From Atopsyche davidsoni (Eukaryota; Arthropoda; Insecta; Trichoptera; Hydrobiosidae), in contig JAILWY010000024.1 in assembly GCA_022113835.1 (NCBI GenBank), positions 4,902,501-4,966,500 on the forward strand: 64,000 bases of DNA, read 5' to 3'. The translations under genes and the position numbers were made by a program. The notes under the pieces are model-generated. The model did no database searches. It was not told the DNA's origin and saw nothing but the letters and a program-made list of their open reading frames with translations. Below, piece by piece: positions 9,420-19,998 of the stretch (its first letter is position 1; each line of letters opens with the position of its first letter).

Positions 9420-11549
9420 CTAAAGAGCATTAAAATTATTCAATAATAACAAAAGAAATAGATGAATCGTGAAATAATAATAGAACTTATTTGTTTCTAT
9501 GACAAATAAATGATAAATGAACAGAATGGCAATACACGACGCATAGAAACTAAAAATCACGATGCTTGTAGTGACTTTCATATTTCACTCAAGGTCATGA
9601 AAAAACATTGGAGGCTTTTAAAGAAATCATTTGAGATTTCTTATGAAATACTAGATTTGTGGAAAAGTCTTTGCAAAGAAGGCTCTGTGTTGACAAACCC
9701 TCAGTTATGAAAGAAAAACTGAAAAAATATTTTTCTAGCAGAAAGAAATTGGAGGGACTGAGTGTTTTTGGGTCTTCAAAGTAAATATATTGTCTCCTTG
9801 AGTGCATCGAGGCATTCGAGTATTTATTTTTTATCATACCAAATATTAATGAAATGTTGATTTTTTTAATGAAAAAACCTTTTTATGCATTGAATAAAAT
9901 GAAATAATAAAGCAATAGAAATCGTTTGTATTGTAAAGGAATCAGAATAAAGTTTAAATATATTTTTTTATATTTTATCACATGCGTTGCAAAAAACACT
10001 CTATACGTAAAAATTAAACATTTTAATAAATTTATACATAAAAGTAATATTCTTTAAATATATTTCTGCTTGTACACAAAAAATAAGGAAAAGCAATATT
10101 TGAAAAATCAAAGTTGAAATGCTGACACAAAAATATATTAAGAAAGTGTAGAGAGCTTTTATCCCATTGATGGTATATTATTTTAGACGTCATATAAACT
10201 CTTCTTTTTGTGATATCTCAAATAAAAATGTTCACTATTGTAAACAACACTCGGAGGGGAGAGACATGCTTGTGTTGGTTGTTTCAATAAAAGATTTGAA
10301 GCAGCTTTGTTGTACAAGCAGGTAAAAAAAAACGCCTTTACAAAGAGTACTTTTATATTGTAAAATTACGTAGTATTTTTTAAAAGTTATTTTAAAGAAA
10401 TAAAAAATGTAATTCTTAATAAAGCGTCTTGAGAAGTATTTAGCAATAAAATATATTAAAACACTTTGCTCATCTAAGGAATGTTTTTTTTTTATCTGTT
10501 TTGTGAAATTAATAAGTTAAATCATAAATTGACGACCCCTTAATCAAGGCTCAAAGATCTTACAATTGAAAATATTTTTTTTAATATACAACACGTAATC
10601 AATGCAAAAAATAAATATATTATTTAGTATATTAACGTTTTAATTTCAACTCTCCGCATGTTTAAACGTTGAAGTCATCCAAACTATTATTTTAATAAAA
10701 AAAAACAAGACCTTTTCGAAGTCTGTTTTTTTACATTGGCATGCAATGAAGATTTACATTGTATGAAAAATATTTTGATATTTAATGCTTTTGCTCTAAT
10801 ATTAATAATAAAAATACTGCTTTCATCGACTTTGCTCAAAACACATAAAACTAATACAATAATAAAGTAATTGATGTAATATGCAGGATACTTCACAATA
10901 TCAACATAAATATTATATAAAAACAACCTTTTTTTAATAAAAGTTACGTTCACATATTTACTTGCTCAAAATCTTTAATCTATCTTTAATTATGCCAGTT
11001 TATTGCAGGATATACACAGCTTATCCGTTAATCGAAAATAGTAATCAATCTAATCCCAGATGTAACTGCTTCAATCAATGTCGTTGATTAGAATTAATTA
11101 TAAGGTTTAAAGAGACATTGGACCGATTCACTCGAGATGATCCACAGATGATTGCTTTGGTAAGTGGTCCCTCGTTAAATGGATTTGCCCAGATGTGGAC
11201 GTGTACACGTGAAATAGTTATACCTAACTCGGGCGAAATTACCAATTACTACGTGTACAGTAGATGTTTGTGATAAATCAATATTTATTATAAGAAATAG
11301 GCGTTTTCAGCTATGTATGATATAAATTTATTATTTTTACAGTAAATACGATTCAGATTTTGGTTTAAAAAGTATTGTATGATTTCAGTCATAATCGATG
11401 GCATTTTATTTTTGATATCGAAAAATACACTTCAAGAATACTCCAATCAAATTTGTAATCTCGATATCAATCTAAATTATTAAAAATATTTTAAAATACA
11501 GTAGAAATCCGAATCGCGAAACCCTCAATATTTAAATACATACATATAT
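9420..11549. other. No recognised gene
   Basis: AT-rich intron sequence. A mildly GC-richer patch at 11090-11280, containing GTGTACACGTG, has no ORF. Nothing here matches the repeat families of the window. Confidence 0.4.
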
Positions 11550-11602
11550 ACTTTCTTCACTTTGAGTTTATTATAGTTTTAGCATGACTAGTTTGACAAT
11601 AA
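11550..11602 (+). repeat. Family-a foldback end fragment
   Basis: CTTTCTTCACTTTGAGTTTATTATAG, then ATGACTAGTTTGAC, matches the left arm of the family-a element at 2415-2465. The sequence diverges at the GAAAC motif (TAGTTTGAC instead of TAGTTTCGACC), and no partner arm or target duplication was found. Confidence 0.5.
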
Positions 11603-11869
11603 CAATTTTAACATAACAATTTTGTTCAATAACAATATTTATATTTTATGTTGTTGATCGAATAGTGATATCCCGATATAGACATGATGTATTATTAACA
11701 TATTTAAATATTTAAAAAATAACTTTAAGTAATAAAAATAGGATGAATTTAACAAGCTCTCATTGATAAACAAAGATTTTCTTAAGTAAACATTTTATTT
11801 TGTCTTCTACTTTGGGTACCCACTGAGCCAATTTTCATGGTATTCTTATAGAGAATAGTGTAGTCTTCA

Positions 11870-12016
11870 GTTTCATTATATGATCCTATCCTGATTCCTC
11901 TTCTGCAGCAGGCTGCACAAACAATACCAAACCTCTACAAAATACTTCCAAAGCTCATTCTTCCACGATCATTCCATGTCCACTACTCCATTAAGGCAGT
12001 TGCTTCCAGCCTTTTA
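11870..12016 (-). repeat. SINE-like repeat, inverted 5'-half copy
   Basis: The minus strand reads GGAGTAGTGGACATGGAATG, then GTGGAAGAATGAGCTTTGGA, then AGTATTTTGTAGAGGTTTGG, then GCAGCCTGCTGCAGAAG. These match in order the 5' half of the copies at 15463-15785 and 49625-49832. The GAA-tailed 3' half is missing. Confidence 0.6.
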
Positions 12017-12018
12017 AT

Positions 12019-12050
12019 TGCCTCTGGTGTCCAACCGGACACCAGAGGCA
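12019..12050. repeat. Perfect 14-bp-arm hairpin with AACC loop
   Basis: TGCCTCTGGTGTCC and its exact complement GGACACCAGAGGCA are separated by AACC. It lies between the inverted SINE-like copy and TTAA-type copy B, so it may be the scar or end of one of them. There is no U-run, so I do not call it a terminator. Confidence 0.6.
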
Positions 12051-12059
12051 GTCCATTAC

Positions 12060-12556
12060 CTGGCGAAATCGTGTCATTGAATTAATTTAATTGTCACTTT
12101 ATTTTTCTATGTCGAAAGCTGATTTTTTTAAAAAGTATTGAAAAAACTATAAATCATATTTACATATTTTTTATTATTTAACTAACGTCCATTTTCAGGG
12201 TTAAATAAAATCTTGAAGATGTTGAAAAATTTGGTAAAATAACGACTTTTCAAAACCAAAGTTTGTTAAAGATTTTTTTTTTTAATTTTTAAAGTAATAA
12301 ATCGCACAGGGTTTATATTCAATATTTTAATTTTAATTAAAAAAAATTTTTTTTAATGTTTAGGACTCTTGGAAAAGGGACATGACGAATCTCCAAATTC
12401 CTATACTTTAATCGGAAAAACACATATTTATCATATTAATAGTAAATTTATAAGAAATATAAATATATTCTGTTCGGAAAAAGGGATGTATCAAACTTTT
12501 TGCATTTAAATTTTTTTAAATGATCAAAAAAACTCGATTACGGAACCTAGACCCTT
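12060..12556 (+). repeat. TTAA-type dispersed repeat, copy B
   Basis: About 497 bp, collinear with copy A, from CTGGCGAAATCGTGTCATT to GGAACCTAGACCC followed by TTAA (12555-12558). The interior contains TCCATTTTCAGGGTTAAATA, TAACGACTTTTC and TCGCACAGGGTTTATATTC. There is no ORF. Confidence 0.6.
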
Positions 12557-15462
12557 AAGCAACATCATAGCGAGCGCGTCGAGTACAAATTAAAATATGT
12601 TATTTGTGTTGTTGTTAAAACGGTTAACTGATACAAAACGGTTACTCGATACAAATGAGTCAATCGGCGTAAGTAAAAAATTAAAAGTTTTAATTGAACT
12701 TGTCGAAATTAAAAAGGGCCGTTATCGTTTCGCGCGCTCCAATTAGCCCGTATTCAGCTGCGAGTGCCGGATTAGGCGATGCACCCTTTCCATTCGCCGG
12801 GATTTTCAGTCGTCCCTCAAACATTTGTGAAATGAAGCATTTGGGATTTAATTGAGTGAAACCCGAAGAGGGGAATCGGGAAATTGAGCGTGTTATGTTA
12901 GTGTCGCGCCGCCAAACTTGGGAAGCACTGGAGACCCCGCCCCGCTCACGCATTTTTGAAACAGAAAATCTATTCACTCAATCCTCACAGCGTTTAAATA
13001 AACTTCTTAAAAATATTTAAAAAACATCTGATAATACAATCAGCGAGAAATAAAAAGCAACGAAAATCGTTTTATATACAGTGAGCGCCATATTTTATTC
13101 ATGTGTGTGAATAATAAATAACTTTTAAAAAACGTAACCGATTTCTATATATGATATATTTTTATTTAATTTAGTATTTTACAATTTATTTAAATTAAAT
13201 TTAAAAATCAACATTAATCAATAACAAAACAAAATGTGCTCTTTTACATATGTAAATGCCGTGCGGTCCATGCGAATATTTGCCTAGCACGCTTGAAGCT
13301 ATCCAACAGGAAGAAACTTATTCTGTCGTTAAACCCTTAATGGTGGACATGAATCACCACAATGATAAAACATAGAACATAATGCAGGCCTTAATATATT
13401 TATATTTCTTTTATATAACCGGGACTTTATTATCTTCGATCGAAGCGCATCGCGTATACATATCAGCGGATTAGTCTAACAATGTTCGTGGTTTATTGAT
13501 GGTCTCCTTTCAGAGCGGCATCGAATCGATTTCTCATAAACCATACAACCTCCCATACATTATGTTACTATCAATAAAAAAGCGATATAATAGTTTTGTA
13601 AGGAATCAACCATATGATTTTATATCAAAAATGTAACTACATCAATATTTATATATTTTCTTTTCATAAAATTGTTACACTCTAGGCAAACTAGTTATTT
13701 TTTTTTTTTTCAATACTGTTAATATTTATCATTGATAAATGATTTCCGATCATAATGAGGACTAACAAATAAAAATACTTATACAGAATTTGCTATAATT
13801 TAATAGCTACTATAAAAAGTAACAACGTAATCGATTTATTTAATGTACCATTGTGTGTTGATCACTTGCTAGAAATATATATTTTTTTATTTAACAATAG
13901 TATTATAATTGGTTTCTGATACTAAAATATAACTACTTATTCTAAATAAAATGTGAGAATTACACTTCATTGACTCTAAAATAACATTTTGGCGTAAATA
14001 ATATTTTATAGAAGTTTTTGTGGAAAACGTGAATTTTTTCAGGCAAATCAATTTCAAAGTTATTATCAAAAAAAACCAAAAGGTTAAATGTGTTTAACAA
14101 ATCCGTTTTTTTTTTTTTTTCAAATTCTACGATCGTTATTTGTTTGGGAGGCACGTTGGGGCAATATTTTACATCCGCTGTGCTTTTTATTGCTTTCAAA
14201 TAACTTTCCGAATTCATTTTTCATCCCCGCGAATCGAAACTTCTGCAGCGCATGGCTAATTGCTGGAGAGAAAAATCCTGAAAAAATTTACTTCCGGTCA
14301 GCTTGCAGTACGCTTCAGTTTGAACAGTCTTGGTAATACCATACTGTAGGCAATCGATTCACTCGTGAAACGACGAGAAAATCCGTGAATTTTAGAACGT
14401 TTCATAGCAAGATTTTTTAAAAATATTTAATCACATACCTAAACAAACAAAATGCGCTTTTGCAGAATCTTTTTACTTATACCGTGTACAATACAATTAC
14501 TACGGATGTGCAGCCTACTTTACGATTTCTGGCAGGAATTTGCATATAAAGCCCGCACTACAGTGGCCGCAGCTTCATAATAAAAAATGTTTAAAAAATC
14601 ACGTTTTATGTTAGTATAAACATGACTTATGCTATGCATGCCGTAGATGAAAAATTTGAATTTATTAAATAATTTATGATTATGACAGAAAGTAAATAAT
14701 TTATTATTTGCATCAAAAATATCAAGTAGGAATATTATATTAATGAAAATATTTTACATTGATCATGAACATGCTAGTGTATATTTATTGAAATGTCTTA
14801 TAAATATTCAAACAAATTACTAATAAACTTTAAATCTTATTGCATATACGAAGCTGTTTTTATTTATACTGTAGATTTTATATAAATCATTCAACAAATA
14901 AGAGACACGTCATCTCAAAGCTTCTTAATTGTCTTTAAAAGATTAATAGTGTATGGGAAACTTACATCTTATATTAAAATAAAATAAAAAAATTTGAAAC
15001 TGTTTATGATGAATAATAGTTTTATTAAAAATGTTTAAAAAAATCTAGATGAATACTCTGCAGGAAAAAATTTAATTCTCTGAAAGAATTGAGAATTTAT
15101 TGAGCATGAGATATTGCGAACAAAAAAATCTCATTTTATAGAGCCTTAGCTTCTGTTGCATGGTGTAATATGTTGTTTTTATGGGATTTACTGAAGTACT
15201 TGGAATTAATAGTCCATGTGGAATTTGTATGTGGATATTGCATCGCACTCTTGGCAATTGAACAGTTTGAGTAACCTAACATATAATATAAGACATTTCA
15301 CTTTTTTTTTATATGGGTGGGCAATTTATCATTTACACATATTATATATTTTAATATATTCTGAAAGTATATTTAAGACATCAAAAACCTGCGGCAAAAG
15401 ATTTAAATTATATCTTCCTTTACATTAGAAATAATCTATATATTTATACCTCCCCGCTCTCC
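12557..15462. other. No recognised gene; three GC-richer unique patches
   Basis: Patches at 12700-12960, 13230-13560 and 14130-14340 are richer in C and G and contain ORFs of 80-95 codons that match no protein I recognise. They look like single-copy intron sequence, possibly conserved non-coding DNA. The rest is AT-rich. Confidence 0.4.
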
Positions 15463-15785
15463 CCTTTCTGTTGCTTGTGCATGGCTGCCATTATGTGCCC
15501 TGGACGTGTGTAAAGGATCAGTAATAGAGTAATGGACTTGGAATTATTGTAGAAGGATGTGCTCCTGAAGTGCTTTGTCTAGGTGGGGGTGTTTCTACTA
15601 TTTTTTCTGCAGTCTGCTCCCAAGGAGTATCAGATCTAAACGACAGAGCTTTGAAAAGAAATGATCATTTAATAATGATATTGGGCAGCAGCAATATGCA
15701 GATTTTCATTATATTATATTTATATTATATGCTCAGTGGGATTGTCGCCCACCTCCTCTGAGGAGAGGCACCAGAAGAAGAAGAT
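15463..15785 (+). repeat. SINE-like dispersed repeat, most complete copy
   Basis: It runs from TGTTGCTTGTGCATGGCTGC through GTGTAAAGGATCAGTAATAG, ATGGACTTGGAATTATTGTA, TCTGCAGTCTGCTC, GGAGTATCAGATCTAAACG and GGGCAGCAGCAATATGCAG to ATGCTCAGTGGGATTGTCGC, CTCCTCTGAGGAGAGGCACC and GAAGAAGAAG. There is no ORF, and the 3' end is a short GAA microsatellite. The 5' boundary is uncertain because only this copy extends that far. Confidence 0.65.
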
Positions 15786-16536
15786 ATTTTTTTTTTCAAT
15801 AAAAACTTTAGGCTTAGATTAGTCGCAAAATTCTCAAAATAAAACGAACCAATGGTATTATTTCAATTGTGACACAATTCATTTAATCATGCATTTTTTT
15901 GATGAATATTACTTTTCAACGAGCAAAAAACATTTTGAAAAGTTATATTAAAAATGTCCTTAGCTGTATTACACATACATTATATATCGACAAATAAACA
16001 AAACGGTGTAATAGATATTTTTTTCTGATTTATTGATCTGAAGTAGAGTGCATAAACTCGAAGGCAATGATAGTAGTAATATAACATTTTTCATATTTTT
16101 TTTGAACTATTGACTTTGAGGTCAGTTAGAAATACATACAATAAATATAAAGGGGTGAATCAAAAAAAAAAAAAAACAACAAACGCACCTATAGTAGACG
16201 GGCATAAATATAAAGCCTGTGCTCGGCGGACCCGGACATCAATATTCTCCACACGTTCCTCCTATATTGTTTGTATTATACCTCGCTTACTTACGGATCG
16301 GAGTAACGCACGCCTCTCTCTGAATAATGAACATTCCCACCGACAGATTTTAACAGCCACTGTACTACCGGCTTTATCCACTCAAAATATATAGCTGTGA
16401 TTTTGAATAGTAACTCTTTGGGTGTTTAAAAAAATATGACGCGAAAGTACGCTTGTTGGCTGGACGGGAAAACAATGGGCTTTTGATTGAAAGGTCGCAC
16501 GTGTGATCTGTTTCTTATAAGTCTATAACGATTAGT

Positions 16537-17157
16537 TAAGAGCTGTGATACCATATTCGAGTTTTTTAAAAAAAAATTTAATGCAGAAAGGTAGACACAT
16601 CCTTTCTTCTACTACGATTTTTTTTTTATTTCTTATAATTTACTTTTAATATGATAAATATGTGTGTTTTCCGATTGAAGTTTCGGGATTGGAGTTTCGC
16701 GATGTTCCTGTTCCAAGAATCCTAAACATTTATGACTCTTTTTTTCAATTGGAATTAAAAGATTAGTTATAAACCTTCCTGCTGGGATTAGTTTGAAAAT
16801 TAAAAAAAAAAAAAAATCTTTAAAAATCATTCGTTTTGAAAGTCGTCGTTTTATAAAATTTTTCAACATCTTCAAGATTTTATTTAACCCAGTAAATGGA
16901 CGTTAATTAAATAATAAAAAATAGATAAATATAATTTATAGTTTTTTCAATACTCTGTAAATAAATCAACTTTTGACATAGCAAAATAAAGTGACAATTA
17001 AATTAATTAAATGACACGATTTCGCCAGGTAATCGTGTCATTTAATTACGTAGAAGTAGAAGAAAGGATGTATGGTTTTTTTTATTGGTGCAGTCGATTT
17101 TTCGCAATAGGTACAAGCAAATGGTCAAAAAACTCGAATATGGTATCACGGCTCTTA
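16537..17157 (-). repeat. TTAA-type repeat, copy C, a foldback of inverted copies
   Basis: A 621-bp element with matching ends: TAAGAGCTGTGATACCATAT followed by TCGAGTTTTTT on the left and the complementary AAAAAACTCGAATATGGTAT then CACGGCTCTTA on the right. TTAA flanks both ends. The left 490 bp are a full inverted version of copies A and B, ending ACGATTTCGCCAG at about 17030. It then turns around into an internally deleted direct copy (TCGTGTCATTTAATTACG, then GTGCAGTCGATTTTTCGC). TTAA target sites are typical of piggyBac, but the terminal bases do not follow the usual CCC/GGG start, so I leave the class open. Confidence 0.6.
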
Positions 17158-18136
17158 AAGCATTGCATACTATCTAAAAAAAATGTGTAATGTGTAAATA
17201 AATAAATCTGAAACATACGACTCGAGAATTATTTTCAGGAAGGTAAACAGGTCACCTGCGAGAATTTCCATCTTAGCGCAGGGCTCAGCTGGCTGGAGAA
17301 CTTGGCTCCGTATCATCACAGGGTCCTCCAAGATAACAAAGAGGGGGAATCCACGTCTGCAGCAGCCTGAGGACCCTCGAGGGCCACTGCAGCAGAGCGT
17401 CCAGGGAATTCCGGAGTCCAGTGAAAATACGCAAGTTACAAGCAGCGTTTCAATTGCTAGACTGCATACTTTGTGCAACTTCATACTCACACAGAGCAAT
17501 GTTTGAACGAGGAAAGGTATTATAACGCTAACAGCCTTTTCAAATGAAAAATATATTCTTAATCATAGATATTATACAACTCTTATCTAAAGCCCAATTG
17601 GCTTGTAAAATACAGATATTTCCGGTTGGTTTGTTTCGCGTCTTGAAAATTGAACTCTCCAGTTTCTCTAAGGATTTCGCATTAATCCGTGATTAAATAT
17701 AATTTATTGCTTCAAAATTAAACTGATACGTATACTTGAGTCGATTGTTATTTTAAATGCGTTAAATTAAATAAATATTTGGAAATGAGTTTGGAGGCAG
17801 CTTATTTCGTGTACTCCCATACAACGCGTGTATTTTTTATGTGAAGATATGTAAAAACGTGGTTTTCTTGAATTTTTTATTTTCATACTTGCATTTTACG
17901 GTAGAGAGACTTGGGGACGTATTCAGTTTTATTTCTGAAACAACGTACCGCGCGTATGAATATATAATGAAATTATCATACCTAAGATAAAAATAAACTT
18001 TTTTGGAGCACAAGACCGCAGCATATTCCAACTTTTTAAATGAACATTTTGGAACAGAATAAAATCTCTTATATTAGCTCTCGGGCCATCTTAATTCTGT
18101 GTGAACTATTGTTTAAGTAATTTTATAATAAAACTT
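17158..18136. other. GC-richer segment 17240-17500, unassigned
   Basis: On the plus strand an acceptor-like TTATTTTCAG (17230-17239) precedes an open stretch reading SAGLSWLENLAPYHHRVLQD and ending at a stop near 17370. On the minus strand a 109-codon ORF spans 17170-17499. Neither resembles a protein I know. It could be an old exon or transposon piece. The rest is AT-rich. Confidence 0.3.
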
Positions 18137-18363
18137 ACGTAAAGGATCGGTAATCTACATGTAGTGGACTTTAATGATAGAAGAGGGATATATTTTGGAA
18201 CTACCTTGTACATGGCTCTGAAGATTGCTCCAGAAGGAATATTAGATCTTGGTGTCAGAGCTTTGCAAAAAAGGAATGTTTATTAATGTTTTTGAGCAGC
18301 AGCAATAAAACAACGGTATAGGCCTCTTAAAAATATATGAAAAAACATCTGAAGAAGAAGAAT
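18137..18363 (+). repeat. SINE-like dispersed repeat, diverged copy
   Basis: CGTAAAGGATCGGTAATC, GTGGACTTTAATGATAGAAG, GCTCCAGAAGGAATATTAGA, CAGAGCTTTGCAAAAAAGGA and GAGCAGCAGCAATA follow the order of the copy at 15463-15785. It ends in GAAGAAGAAGAA. The region just before the tail is shortened. Confidence 0.6.
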
Positions 18364-19846
18364 TTTTTTTTTATTACAGCATGATTTGAGCATTCAAGTC
18401 AAAGGAGCAAACGAATGTGAAATCGAATATCACATATCATTAAATATCTTCACATTTCCTGGGTAAGGGATCTCGGAAAACTTCAATATAAAGCGCATTT
18501 CTCCGATGCACATCCCGTCGCTGTAATATGCATTCTGTACGGAACACCATTAGCTTCATATTTATGCTCGAAGCCTTCTCCGAGTCGCACACATAAAATG
18601 CAACGCCTGTGATATCAAGCAGAGGTATCGGCTAACATTTGTTTGATTTTAAGGGAAAATATTTGAGTGGAAATAAATACGGTTTAGAAAAAATTGTCGA
18701 AACATATCTGAACGATTTTGAGGTTTCATGGGGTTTTGGTATAACGATGTTTCAGTGGGTTTCAGGAATTGCAGGGAACGTCGGAAATTAAAATCTTAAA
18801 TCACCAAAATCTGCTTCAGTATTTAAAAAAATATATATTTTCAAATACCATACCTGTAATCATTGTTTTCATGTTTGTAATCACATTTCTGTTGAATATT
18901 TTGATGAAAATAACAGACACAGTAGCAATTTGAACGCTCGGTATAATCCGCTAAAATTATTTTGAGACCTTATTTTAAATCAATCAATGCATCACTTCAA
19001 TACTGACAAAAATCTTTTATATATAAACGGAATACTTTAACACGAGATGCTAAAATTAGTCAATTTTGAAAATGAAGATGTCTTGTAGAATTAAGAAGTG
19101 CTTTCCGTCGAAGTGTCTGCAAAAGTTATCGGAACGAAAATGTTTACTTCTTCTGCTTAAAGTTGAAATATGATTTTTATTTGCACAATTGCAAAGTATA
19201 TTGCAGGCAATTTGCCTATGGCAGGTTTCTCGCAACTTCAAGACACGTAAATACACTTTTCTATATAACCTAATTCGGCGTAAGTAGTTCCAAGGGGCTG
19301 CAGATTTCGTATTAGAAGCTGCAGGAGTTTCTTTTTTTTAACATCTCAATTTGAGTTTAATAGAAAAATATTTTCAGATCCGATGTCTAGTTTTCATTTC
19401 ATAGTTTACTATTCTCCTTAGCCTTACCTTGCAGTGTATTAAAGCAATAAATTGCTAGCAAACTTTTATTGGCTTAGATTTTATTTTGTACTCTATGTTA
19501 TTAACTTTTTTGTTTTCATAAAAAAATACTGCACAATGAAAACACGTGTATTTTTATTAAAAAACTTTTTTTAATAAATATAAGAAACCATAGCTGATTG
19601 ATGCTATCGAGGAGAATGAAAAATAAATACGTAAAAAATCTTACAGCCATAATAACAACCCCAAGTATGATTCTTTGATATTTGTTATAATGGACAATTT
19701 TATGAAGCAATTTTTTGGTTTAAGCACAAATACGTTTTCAGTCTTTCATAATATTGTATTAAAAAACCCTTTTTTTAATCAGTTTAGTGCAGTAGCATTA
19801 TGTACTAATTTTATTATTGCGGTTGTGAGCTTTTGGTAATGCTTAC

Positions 19847-19998
19847 CCAGTTCTGGCGAAATTCGCAATGTAAAGTATGAAAGCCTCCGACAGAGCCACT
19901 TCCGACTTGGTGTAGTTCTTGGGGAAGTGGCTGAAGCCTTCAACAAGGGGGGCTCCAAAAAGATAAGGCAGCTCTTCTCCGTGGACTGTTCCCATCCT
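19847..19998 (-). CDS. Neuroligin internal exon (C-terminal esterase-like domain, HGEELPYLFG segment)
   Basis: This 152-nt exon on the minus strand has a strong acceptor (T-rich tract then CAG) just above 19998 and a GTAAGC donor just below 19847. It encodes 50 residues plus two bases, starting RMGTVHGEELPYLFGAPL and ending NYTKSEVALSEAF...NFART. Neuroligins are catalytically dead members of the cholinesterase fold that bind neurexin across the synapse. The VHGEELPYLFG stretch is the neuroligin version of the region holding the catalytic histidine in acetylcholinesterase, and the histidine is still present. GFSHFPKNYTKSEVALSEA followed by NFARTGNPNE is typical of insect neuroligins. The exon ends in phase 2 (GG), and the leading G of the exon at 2977-3095 completes a glycine codon (RTG-NPNEHF), so the two exons splice in frame. 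Which insect neuroligin paralogue this is cannot be told. Seen: ORF and splice sites. Known: the family motif. A gliotactin-like relative is less likely. Confidence 0.88.

Larger units (their letters stand above)
3096..19846 (-). other. Neuroligin intron of about 16.8 kb between the two recognised exons
   Basis: This is the interval between the two phase-matched exons. It starts (minus strand) with GTAAGC after 19847 and ends with TTTCAG before 3095. It is filled with repeats described separately: a solo family-c tail, a 400-bp tandem array, a mariner with a nested foldback, SINE-like copies and two TTAA-bounded repeats. The rest is AT-rich sequence with scattered GC-richer unique patches (3585-3780, 4620-4800, 8640-8850, 11090-11280, 12700-12960, 13230-13560, 14130-14340, 16200-16390, 17240-17500, 18480-18620). 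I see no convincing protein in those patches. Confidence 0.8.

Noticed and set aside
17170..17499. 109-codon minus-strand ORF as a neuroligin exon
   Set aside because: It lies between two exons that already join in frame, has no good donor or acceptor on that strand, and its translation does not resemble the neuroligin region expected there.
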